The notes under the pieces: model-generated
Database searches by the model: none
What the model saw: the letters and a program-made list of their open reading frames with translations, nothing else
Told to the model about the DNA's origin: nothing
Shown here: positions 25,587-32,375 of the stretch, piece after piece
Layout: every line of letters starts with the position of its first letter
How positions within the stretch are numbered: the first letter of the stretch is position 1
Origin: Ampullaceana balthica
Lineage: Eukaryota; Mollusca; Gastropoda; Lymnaeidae
Length of the DNA: 64,000 nucleotides
Direction: 5' to 3'
Assembly: GCA_944989445.1 (NCBI GenBank)
Contig: CALYLW010000285.1
Location: 1,149,299-1,213,298 of the forward strand
Made by a program: the position numbers and the translations under genes

Positions 25587-25852
25587 CAACTGCCAGATTT
25601 TAAGAACTAATTTTTGAACAAAGTCCAAGTTGATGTGGAAAGTAAAGCTGTGGCAATAACCATTGGCATAGGGAAATAAGAAACTTGTTGTATAAGAAAT
25701 GAGTCCAGGCACAGAAATCAGGAGGTACTTACCAAAATTATTTCATTCTTTGACAGCTTGCGATACATGACTAAGTTCCAAACAAGTATCAAAAAGCCCA
25801 AAAGAATGACTAGATGTTTGATTCTGTTTTGTCGGCTGATTAATTTGAGCAT
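11287..25852 (-). CDS. MGAT1: MGAT1, alpha-1,3-mannosyl-glycoprotein 2-beta-N-acetylglucosaminyltransferase (whole gene, eleven exons)
   Basis: This Golgi type II membrane enzyme moves GlcNAc from UDP-GlcNAc to the alpha-1,3 arm of Man5GlcNAc2, opening the way to hybrid and complex N-glycans. The exon chain gives about 422 residues (human enzyme 445). Visible parts are a short cytoplasmic tail and membrane anchor (about residues 12-29), a coiled stem (41-78), and the catalytic domain from [10 protein letters not shown] to the C-terminal WSGYDTSWN. The metal and nucleotide-sugar motif E-D-D falls at residues 187-189, followed by LEIAPDF; FWDDWMR and [10 protein letters not shown] are also present. 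All junctions are GT-AG and keep frame. One junction (exon 2 to 3) is uncertain. No inactivating change was seen. Symbol based on remembered family motifs, with high certainty. Confidence 0.95.
11820..11990 (-). CDS. MGAT1: MGAT1 exon 10
   Basis: 57 codons, phase 0 at both ends, residues 329-385 ([15 protein letters not shown] to FGVMEDFK). The donor is GTATAA, weaker than its neighbours. The family pattern 'VYGAP...FGVMDDLK' is clear. Confidence 0.93.
12145..12206 (-). mobile_element. LINE 3' tail fragment
   Basis: Reads 'ttatcttatcttatct' then 'acagacgctcattctatgca' and 'ttgcgtcc'. It matches the 3' end of the LINE whose reverse transcriptase is at 62.4-63.5 kb, including its GATAA-repeat tail. 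It directly adjoins a SINE at 12,207. Confidence 0.75.
12207..12419 (-). mobile_element. tRNA-derived SINE of a second family, copy 1
   Basis: On the minus strand it starts with an A-box-like 'gtagcgcactgg', then a perfect B box GGTTCGAATCC, then a body with 'gagtcaccccgctcggaa' and 'tgggtacct'. The same body occurs at 50,221-50,460. The tRNA-like head does not fold as a full tRNA and lacks a proper acceptor stem, so it is a SINE and not a tRNA gene. It sits in MGAT1 intron 9, as do all features to 15,300. Confidence 0.85.
12955..13095. repeat. ~57-bp tandem repeat, three diverged copies
   Basis: Units built on 'tacaatcttacattcatgtt' and 'attattgatggtaactt'. Diverged, with small length differences. 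MGAT1 intron 9. Confidence 0.75.
13808..14049. repeat. 27-bp tandem repeat, nine copies
   Basis: Unit 'caccctgatataaggtgaaa' plus 'tgatgca', nearly perfect, with one 'gctgacc' and one 'gtgacatg' variant. The multiple-of-three length gives open minus-strand frames that are not genes. The rest of 13,100-14,680 holds nothing I recognise. Confidence 0.96.
14680..15060. repeat. degenerate ~36-bp tandem repeat
   Basis: About ten diverged units around 'acttacacattacatttt' and 'gtgggtgaa'. Old array in MGAT1 intron 9. Confidence 0.6.
15301..15391 (-). CDS. MGAT1: MGAT1 exon 9
   Basis: Residues 299-328; a first T completes the split Asn codon from exon 8 ([12 protein letters not shown]). Contains [12 protein letters not shown], the family's substrate-side motif. 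Donor GTAGGG, end phase 0. The intron from here to 16,654 holds no recognised feature except AT-rich filler. Confidence 0.94.
16655..16759 (-). CDS. MGAT1: MGAT1 exon 8
   Basis: Residues 264-297: [18 protein letters not shown] to FGEKGVS. The donor is taken as AA|GTAAGTG so that the next T restores GVSNG; the earlier GTAAGC would break frame. Acceptor 'tttgtag'. Confidence 0.94.
16770..16990. repeat. ~30-bp tandem repeat beside a splice acceptor
   Basis: Seven units of 'tgattggttagcgcatgata' plus 'aaaccttgatgg', starting about 10 bp from the 3' splice site of MGAT1 exon 8. In the gene's sense each unit carries 'aaggttttatc', which resembles the exon edge 'aggttttggg'. Confidence 0.85.
17122..17303. 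mobile_element. hAT-type MITE, 182 bp
   Basis: Terminal inverted repeats CAGTGTTTCTCAATT and AATTGAGAAACACTG. Flanked by an 8-bp direct repeat with one mismatch (ggttatat / tgttatat), as expected for hAT transposition. No coding capacity. MGAT1 intron 7. Confidence 0.88.
17593..17683 (-). CDS. MGAT1: MGAT1 exon 7
   Basis: Residues 234-262: [15 protein letters not shown] to SKWPA; two leading bases complete Gly 233 and two trailing bases begin Thr 263. Donor GTGAGT, acceptor 'cccacag' type. Matches the acceptor-binding region of the family. Confidence 0.94.
17745..18187. repeat. ~28-bp tandem repeat copied from an exon end and its splice donor
   Basis: About fifteen units of 'ttacctgactgacctgatat' plus 'ctctgaca'. 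It begins exactly at the donor of MGAT1 exon 6. In the sense direction the unit 'atcaggtcagccaggtaat' matches the exon edge 'ctcaggggagccag|gtaat' at 16 of 19 positions, so most units carry an AG|GTAAT-like donor. Confidence 0.93.
18188..18322 (-). CDS. MGAT1: MGAT1 exon 6 (after the EDD motif)
   Basis: Residues 189-232: [18 protein letters not shown] through [10 protein letters not shown] to GEP. Its first two bases finish Asp 188, so the catalytic E-D-D spans the intron. Donor GTAATT, followed at once by the minisatellite described at 17,745. Confidence 0.95.
18355..18725 (-). mobile_element. 5'-truncated LINE, 3' end with (ATT)n tail
   Basis: On the minus strand the frame reads [18 protein letters not shown] and ends [12 protein letters not shown] then stop. 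This is the usual C-terminal end of jockey/CR1-like reverse transcriptase proteins. After the stop come 'gcgctgtgagcccagttcc' and '(ATT)n' at 18,357-18,385. MGAT1 intron 5. Confidence 0.8.
19302..20487. mobile_element. possible hAT-like non-autonomous element
   Basis: The ends carry 'ttgggtgggccaag' (left) and 'gggtgggcc' then 'ctggcccaccctgtggcgcc' (right), typical of hAT elements with GGGTGGGCCA ends. 'ggtctaat' flanks both sides and could be an 8-bp target duplication, but the left terminus is not clean. It contains the repeat at 19,558. No transposase seen. Confidence 0.4.
19558..19965 (+). repeat. dispersed repeat family X, copy A
   Basis: Begins 'tgtagccgagtggtggctat' and continues through 'ggactatagttgtgttta', 'ctgacacag' and 'gcgctgtgtgactctctct' to 'ccttatatt'. 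The same blocks in the same order occur at 24,902. It may be a solo LTR or non-autonomous element; no diagnostic termini. Confidence 0.65.
20919..21057 (-). CDS. MGAT1: MGAT1 exon 5 (Glu of the EDD motif)
   Basis: Residues 142-187: [15 protein letters not shown] to SAVIIVE. It contains [11 protein letters not shown], the family's RHYRWAL block, and ends one base into the first Asp codon of E-D-D. Acceptor 'cattcccag', donor GTGGGT. Confidence 0.95.
21474..22215. mobile_element. hAT-type non-autonomous transposon, 742 bp
   Basis: Ends CAGTGCTACTCAAG and TTTGAGTAGCACTG. The flanks atttagat / tttcagat match at 6 of 8 positions. The inner end blocks 'ccggcaggaatttttccatt' and 'cggcggcagatggcctgcgg' match the short element at 54,414, so the two belong to one family. 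MGAT1 intron 4. Confidence 0.85.
22237..22351 (-). CDS. MGAT1: MGAT1 exon 4
   Basis: Residues 104-141: [18 protein letters not shown] to [17 protein letters not shown] is a family signature. Acceptor chosen at 'tgtttcag|G' because it restores Gln 103 and the conserved YR.S...FPI spacing; a nearer AG would lose seven residues. Donor GTGAGC. Confidence 0.93.
22463..22790. repeat. 39-bp tandem repeat, eight copies
   Basis: Unit 'ggaaagttcttgaatcaata' plus 'atctcctatcataacttaa', variants at one to three positions. In MGAT1 intron 3. Length divisible by three, so an open minus frame runs through it without being a gene. Confidence 0.96.
22828..22902 (-). CDS. MGAT1: MGAT1 exon 3 (start of the catalytic domain)
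   Basis: Residues 79-102: [18 protein letters not shown] to DKLI. LVMACNR...DKL matches the family's first beta strand and nucleotide-sugar loop. Donor CA|GTAGGC. The acceptor at 'ggaaacag' is weak in pyrimidines; the join to exon 2 needs a GTGCAA donor there (see exon 2), or a small exon is missing. Confidence 0.85.
22912..23312. repeat. ~56-bp tandem repeat abutting a splice acceptor
   Basis: Seven units of 'gatgggggaacggatctgtt' plus 'gtgatggcagagattagatg' plus 'aaaagatgaatgaca', starting about 10 bp from the acceptor of MGAT1 exon 3. In the sense direction each unit ends in 'atcacaacag' and a C-rich tract, an acceptor-like sequence. From 23,312 to 24,700 I see nothing else. Confidence 0.92.
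24703..24811 (-). CDS. MGAT1: MGAT1 exon 2 (coiled stem)
   Basis: Encodes [18 protein letters not shown] and on to ERLQRA, a charged heptad-like stem. The best-looking donor is A|GTATGT at 24,702 but leaves phase 1, which does not fit exon 3. A donor at 24,698 (AT|GTGCAA) fits. Either that donor is used, or an unseen small exon lies in the 1.8-kb intron. Confidence 0.8.
24868..24901. repeat. (AT)n microsatellite
   Basis: About 34 bp of AT, directly against the left end of repeat family X copy B. Confidence 0.95.
24902..25496 (+). repeat. dispersed repeat family X, copy B, flanked by (TA)n
   Basis: Begins 'tgtagcctagtggtggctat', with 'ggactatagctgtatataa', two copies of 'ccgggtgactctctct', and 'cttatattg', as in the copy at 19,558. 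Bounded by (AT)n on the left and (TA)n on the right, as if it inserted into a TA microsatellite. MGAT1 intron 1. Confidence 0.65.
25497..25582. repeat. (TA)n microsatellite
   Basis: About 42 uninterrupted TA units, inside MGAT1 intron 1. Confidence 0.97.
25733..25852 (-). CDS. MGAT1: MGAT1 exon 1 (start, membrane anchor)
   Basis: 40 codons from ATG at 25,852 to a GTAAGT donor. [13 protein letters not shown] is a basic tail, then [18 protein letters not shown] is a single membrane segment: the usual type II Golgi layout. A 5' UTR exon may lie further upstream; none could be identified. Confidence 0.88.
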
Positions 25853-26156
25853 TTCCTGCCTGGCCACTGTCACCAGTAATGTTTTGTTACATATTCTAAA
25901 GTAGATAGAGTTTGAAAAAGCATGCGGACAGTGTTGATGAAAAAAATTAATAAATAATATAACTTTGATGTTTTGTTGTTGTTTAGAATCCTGATTTATT
26001 TGATTCGTTAAATTAAAGATGATTGAATTTTAATTGTTTTGATCTGGTCGAAATGAGGTCTTCAGATTTTATATAAATTTTTTACCTCCAGTTTTGCAAG
26101 GATAACTTTAGAATTTAAAGTATGTTAATAAATATTAAATAATGAAGATTATTATA

Positions 26157-26836
26157 CAGTCGCACCTTGCTGAGTCGAACTTCCCTTAGTCAAAAACCTC
26201 CCTATATCGAATTAATTGTTAGCTCCCGGACAATTTCCATGATACTAATGTATTTTAGATATCCATAAAATGACAATTTTTTTTTACTTCCAACCTCTGT
26301 TAGTCGAATTTTCCAAGGCATTTGGGTTATTATTCTGGGGAGACATTTCAGAACACGCGTTCCGTAGAGCCACGTAAACGGACGCAAATTCTTATTTTTA
26401 TGCATTCCACAAGGAATTAAGCGATTCTTGCAAGTAGGACGTCTTTTTAGACACCAAAAATGACCACGACAAGAAAAAGGAGTGGCTGGAAGAAGGGTAA
26501 CTACTCAGCGTCACTTTGCTGCATGCTGTGACTTTTAAAAAAAAAGAAAAATCTTACTCCCCCCATCCCACTGTGGAGGGAGTAAAGTGTGTGGGGGGGA
26601 GGGGCTTTCTCGGTGGTGTTGGTATGTCAAAGCCAAGTTGGTTTCCTTTCATATGAAACATCAGAAACTGCCTCTCTTTCCTGTCAAGCCTTCTCACCGG
26701 CATGGCTGTCCCCCCCCCCACCTCAACATTATCCTTGATTCATCTGCAATTATTACGCCATTTTCCATAACTCCAAAACTCTGTAAGTCTAATTTTTTTT
26801 CGGGTCCATTTGAGTTGACTTAGCGAGGTCTGACTG
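26157..26836. mobile_element. pogo/Tigger-like MITE, 680 bp
   Basis: Ends CAGTCGCACCTTGCTGAGTC and GACTTAGCGAGGTCTGACTG are imperfect inverted repeats, flanked by TA on each side, as for Tc1/mariner-pogo elements. No transposase frame. It lies 300 bp upstream of the MGAT1 start codon. Confidence 0.82.
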
Positions 26837-27275
26837 TATTATACATTTTTAATGGTTTTAAAAAGCATTTAAAAAGAATTTCAGTCATATTTTAAAAAAA
26901 ATTAATCTGTATTTCTAAATAACAATATCTAAAAAACCAAGTTAAAATAATTTTTAAGACTTGCTTAAGACAAAATAATATAAACATAATTTAAAGAAAT
27001 TGAAATTTGGTATATTTTATTTTCTTAATATTGTAAAATGTTTTTGTTTAAATATGCCTTTAAATTTTATTAAATTTATTATAAACTTTGTGCAATGATA
27101 AACTTTATAAAGAAATAATATATCATTACCATCTACACATTAAAAAAACAATAAGTACACATTAGTAAATGTAAAAGCCTTTAAATTTAATAAATTAGAT
27201 AATCAAAAGATATAATTTTTAAAAAATATATTTATGTCATAAACTTAACTAAACACATATTCATGAAGCCTGAGA

Positions 27276-27374
27276 TTACTCTCTTAAAGCTTTGGCTAAC
27301 CCCTGGGCAACCTGCTCCATCTGTTGAGCAGTGCCATACAACATTGTCTGAGCATAGGACTCACTCACTGCTGT
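27276..27374 (-). pseudogene. LINE C-terminal fragment
   Basis: Minus frame reads AVSESYAQTMLYGTAQQM and ends ALRE then stop. It is a diverged copy of the end of the plus-strand fragment at 27,662-28,205, making a ~100-bp inverted pair. From 26,840 to 27,270 the sequence is AT-rich with nothing recognised. Confidence 0.75.
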
Positions 27375-27661
27375 AACCTAATTTAAATCATGGTTTTTAC
27401 TGCTCTGATATTAAGGTTTCAAAAATGGACCCTTTACTCCTACAAGTAAATGAGTGCAGCAGTATTTCATGGGATAATTTCCATGCATACTCAATAATAA
27501 TACACATTTTTTCTAAAATTAGTAACTTCTGATTTTTTTAAAATTTAGCCATTGAGATGGTGCATTATCATTGAAAAACATTGCACCATTGCCATCGGAA
27601 CACATATCTCTGGGTACTGAATCATGTTGGCCTAACATCTCTTTTTCAGTGATATAGAGAG

Positions 27662-28205
27662 TATTGATGACGTGGGAAAACTTGAAAGACTTGGAGGTAA
27701 GGTGACAGTGCAGTGGATCAAAAGCCATGTGAATACAGATGGCAATGAAAAGGCAGACTCCCTGGCAAAAACCGGGGTGGCACAAGCTCAACCAGATGCC
27801 TCAGTCACTTATTTCTGGGCAAAGACATGGCTAGCCAAACACTTTAGGAACAAGTGGTACCAGGAATGGGCCCACAACTGCCAACATGCCTAGGCCAAGT
27901 TGAACAGACCAATGATGAAAATTGAGCTGCAAACACAAGAGTTTGGTGACTCAAATGAGAACGGAGCACTGCACCACCAACTCATACTTTAACAGGCTGA
28001 CCACAACACTGACTCAAACTTCCATCATTGCAGTTAACCTCTGAGACAGAGGTGCACCTGTTGACTTCATGCCCCACACTAGACATGGCCAGGGAGGTAA
28101 GGGCAGTGAGTGAGTCCTATGATCAGACAATGTTGTATGACACTGTTCAGCAGATGTAGCAGATTACCCAGGGTAAGCCAAAGCTTTTAGAGAGTAACCT
28201 CAAGC
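27662..28205 (+). pseudogene. LINE RNase H and C-terminal fragment, degraded
   Basis: The plus frame VQWIKSHVNTDGNEKADSLA is the C-terminal half of an RNase H domain (catalytic Asp of NEKAD and preceding His), as carried by I/Jockey-type LINEs. After a stop at 27,891 the frame breaks several times, then resumes as TLDMAREVRAVSESYDQTML near 28,090. Truncated at the 5' side. Confidence 0.8.
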
Positions 28206-28519
28206 TTCCAGAATATGAGATTAGATTATCTTTATACAAGTATTTATATAGTAAACAAGAAAATTTAGAATGTCATCAATGAACTATTAACTCCATTATT
28301 CAATGGAGATTCCAGGTATTTATTTTTAGCCCATAAATCCTGAAAGATTAAGAGTTAATACTAAAACACACTCAAAAGGTTGATTCAGGTTCTATTTTGT
28401 TTTTGTCTGATGTCTAATGTCTAATCAAATTTTAACAAATGTATTATTGTCATATGATCTGCTAAACAATCATTAGTAGATGGATAACATGCAAACAGAG
28501 TATGAGTATGGGTGGCCGC

Positions 28520-28539
28520 ATATCCGGCATGCCGGATAT
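28520..28539. repeat. perfect 20-bp palindrome with CCGGAT motifs
   Basis: ATATCCGGCATGCCGGATAT, in a short stretch (28,505-28,610) rich in tCCGGat words like the hAT end at 43,855. Possibly a relic of the same kind of transposon end. From 28,610 to 30,760 there is only AT-rich, (TA/CTA)-biased low-complexity DNA; I see no gene. Confidence 0.7.
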
Positions 28540-30764
28540 CTGGGTCTCCGGCACTATCTGGATTTGCCAAATACTTATGGCAGATTTTTGTCAGATCCGG
28601 ATATCAATGTAGTTAAGAAGTATTCTTTAAATTTGTTTTATTTGTTTGTGTACTATTTGTTTGTTGAAGAAAGCACTTTACCCAATCAATAAGTTAGGCT
28701 AGGCCTAGGCCACTACTTAATTTATTGATAATACTAATACTATACACTAATAGTAATAGTAGTATTCAGTATTGGTATTATTACTATTAGTAATTAGTAT
28801 TTAAATTAAATTAATTTATTTTATTAGTATTAGCCTAGTATTACATTTACATAATTAGTATTTTCTAGTACTATTAGTACTATTACTATTAGTAATACTA
28901 CTAATAATAATGTATAATAGACTAATACTAATACTCAACTAACTAAATACTTAAATACTTTTAAAAATTATTAGGCCTACTAATAATTAATAATTATAAG
29001 GATTGGTAAATAGTAAATAATAGTAGAGTATAAAGTTTATAAAAGTTCTATAATAAAAATAAAAGCAATAATTACACCTTACATAAAATTACTAATTACT
29101 ACTACTAACGATAACAATTAATTATAATTTTAGATAATAATTTAACTATAATAATTAAATTAAATAAAATAATAATACAAATACATACTAAGTAAGTCTT
29201 AGACTCTGTAAGTATACTAATACTAACCCATTTCTTTCGTCTTTACTCTTTAGTTTCAGCAAAGATCTCAACGTTTTATTAAAACATTTGAGGTACATTT
29301 GGGCCGAAGACGAAGTTAGAAAGGCAATATTTTTTTTACAGGCTTAAATTTATGTATATTTAAACTTAAGCATGTAAAATTATTATTTGTGTAAAAACAC
29401 TCCATTTCTTGATTGTGACCATTAACAACGTTACACGTTGACAGTTAAGTTAATGGTAGGTAACAGCAGTCTAATATTTCTAATAACGTTCATACCAAAT
29501 CTCAAATAATTTTCGCCACAATCACAATGTCTTATGTCTATTTGTTCTTTATTTAAGATTTCTCTGTCATATGCTAACATTTATTCTAGTGCCTTAATTT
29601 CTTTTCTTTTAAAGGTTTATGTGTATTTTCTACACAACCGTGTCTATTGTATTGGATAGTATTCAGTCATGAAGCGTATACGTCTTCCTTACTTTTAATA
29701 AGGCTTAGGGTGGGCGTGATTTTCTATATATATATAATATAGTACAGGTCGACATATTTTTAGTAATCGTGACCGCAGGTGAATTAGACTTAGTGAAGGT
29801 TCTCATGTTCCCAAACTGACCCAAACAGAAGCCAGAAAAATTCCACAAACAAATTATTCCAGAATTATAGAAGCAAATATTTATTTTCTTCGTCAAAATA
29901 AGAAAAACTTAGCCAGTAATTAGTATGCTAATGTAGTCGTAGTGGCAATTTTTTTTGGGGGGTTGGGGGGGGGGCAATGGCAATAGTATTATTAATTATT
30001 AGTCTAAGTCTAGTATTAGTTGTGATAAGTCTCACACTCACAAGTGAATGAGAATGTACATTTAATTTTAATATTATATTAAATGTACATGTTTTAAGAA
30101 TACTAAACTGTACTTGTACTATAAGTCAAGTGTAAGTAAAAGTAAAGTTTTAACTTTAACAAGAGTTAGAGTTAAGTTGTTGTTTTTTTTAATTTATTTT
30201 TTTAAAACTTAATTTTAAAAATAGGCAGGTAATTTTTCTAAAAGGGTGCGTTTCTAAATGTCAATAGAATTTTTTTATTTTTTTTTAAAAGCATCTATAA
30301 ACTTTGTGAGGAAGTCTATCTAAATGCTGCCAGCGCCTGCAATGATGTCTGTTCTTGGAACTGCAAAGAGCGATAATTGACGCTTCAGATAATTCGTAAT
30401 ACTTTTTGACTATCTAATAACGGAATTTCTCTTGTAATAGTAATTGTATTTAGTTTCACTTTCATTTTCCTATTGCTATAAATCTGTTGAAGATTTTCGT
30501 ACCATTTGCCATTAGAATGAGAATGAAGTTAAACTAAATCTAGCAGTTCTAAATATTGGAGATTTTAATTGTATGTGTTGTAATTGTAGATTTAGATTGT
30601 ATTACATTTATTTATGTGTAAATTGTAAAGGAGGACTACTTCCCACATAAATTAGAAATGAAGATAGCACATTTTTGTTTTGAATGAAATAAGACTCACC
30701 ATAGTCTATAGTCCATACACAGAAACACACACACATTCACATTTACAAATATACACAGACATAT

Positions 30765-31015
30765 TATTATCTTCTTATCTTATCTGTTTACAGACGCTCC
30801 TTCTATACAGAAGATTATTGCGTCCTACGCTTATCTATGGTTTGTGTTTAGTCCTGCATTTTTATTAGAGATTTAAATGTTGATAAAGTGTTGGTTTTCC
30901 TGGATTCTTCAGGCAACCCATTCCACGCCCGAATTCCGGACGGGAAGAAGGAAAACTTGTATGTGTTTGTTCTTGCATACGGAATAAGAAAGGTGTTGTT
31001 ATCCTTATGTCTATA
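30765..31015 (-). mobile_element. LINE 3' end, truncated copy
   Basis: Almost identical to 62,325-62,570. On the minus strand it encodes the last residues of the reverse transcriptase protein (RAWNGLPEESRKTN to KMQD stop) followed by the 3' UTR with 'gcaataatcttctgtata' and the GATAA tail. A recent, 5'-truncated insertion. Confidence 0.88.
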
Positions 31016-31451
31016 TTATACATATATTTATAGTTATAAAAAAGTGTTACTTAATCATTCAAAACTTATAGTTATAGCACCTATTTAATGATTTTGTTAA
31101 TATAAATATAAACACTTATTAAACTAAGTATTATATGATTGTGCAAATGTTTTTGACAACTTCTAATTTTATTTTGAAAGAAATTGTATAACTTTCTTTT
31201 ATTTTTGACATAATGAGAAAGTTAATGTTTAATGCCCATGGTTCTTAGTTAAATATTATAACATAGGTATATGTAAATATGGATTATCAGAAATTTATAA
31301 AAATTATAAAACAAAACCACACCTTATATTTAAACATTTAATTTGTATAAAGATCAAATCACTGTATAAATTATTTACTTTTTAAGTTCAATGTCCAGCT
31401 AAACAATATTTAATGTAATTGTATCTATATTCTATAGACTACTGTATCACC

Positions 31452-32375
31452 ATGGGAGAAAGCATCACAAGTGAACAGACCCTCCAAGAAAAAATCAGTA
31501 AAGTAAATGAAAATTTTGAAAGTTTCAGAGATAATAAAGCATTGATGGACCGTAAACTGCTGACAAGAGTTATTGCACTGGAAGACAAAACCAAGGATCT
31601 GCTTACAAAATATACAGAAGAAAGAGTCAGCAAGGACATGCTGGAAGAAAGACTGTGTGAATTCTGTCACAAGAAGGTTGCAGATCTTGAAAAAAGGATG
31701 GAAGATCAGATTATACAAGTGAAGATGCAAATGAGAGATGCCATGTTTGAATTCACAAGTTTTATTACCGACTTCCAGCAAATGAAAGCAGCTTTACGAT
31801 CACAGCTCAGAGACACAATAAGCTGTAGAGACCGAATGCTGGAAATATCAGAGCGTTTGTCAGTTCTGCAGAAAGAGGGTTTCTCGGAGAGAATTAAGTT
31901 AGAGGAGTCTTTGATCCAATGCAGAGAACAGGTTCAGAGCCAATGGGAATTGCTTAAATGCAGAAATGAAGAGTATGAAGAATTTAGAGGACAAATTGAA
32001 ATAATTAAAGACCAGTTTATAGAAAATTTAAAAGAGTTTGGAAGCGCTAAGAGAAACTATACTGTCCGAGAAGGAGGCTGTGAACAAGCTGGTACAAACA
32101 TGTGTGATGATACTGTTGAGAACTTTAAAAAAATTGAAAAAAAATTCAAACTTGAAATGGAAAGGTTGTCGAGTACTTGGCAAGATAAATTTGAAAAGAT
32201 GATCGAAGAATCTCTGGAGAAAAACAAACAAGACATATTGTCAAATGGTGGGAATGATTCTCAGAAAAGAATTGAGGATGAAATTGAAAGAATCAAAGAG
32301 GAACTTTGTGCACAATCCATAGAGTTACAAAAAAGCAGAGATGAAATCGGTGGAATGGAAGAGTATTTCCTACAG
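31452..32375 (+). CDS. coiled-coil gene, coding exon 1
   Basis: The exon starts at 31,438 after 'attctatag'. The ATG at 31,452 (caccATGG) is preferred over an in-frame ATG upstream in the intron. 308 codons ending FLQ|GTACAT, phase 0. Confidence 0.87.
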
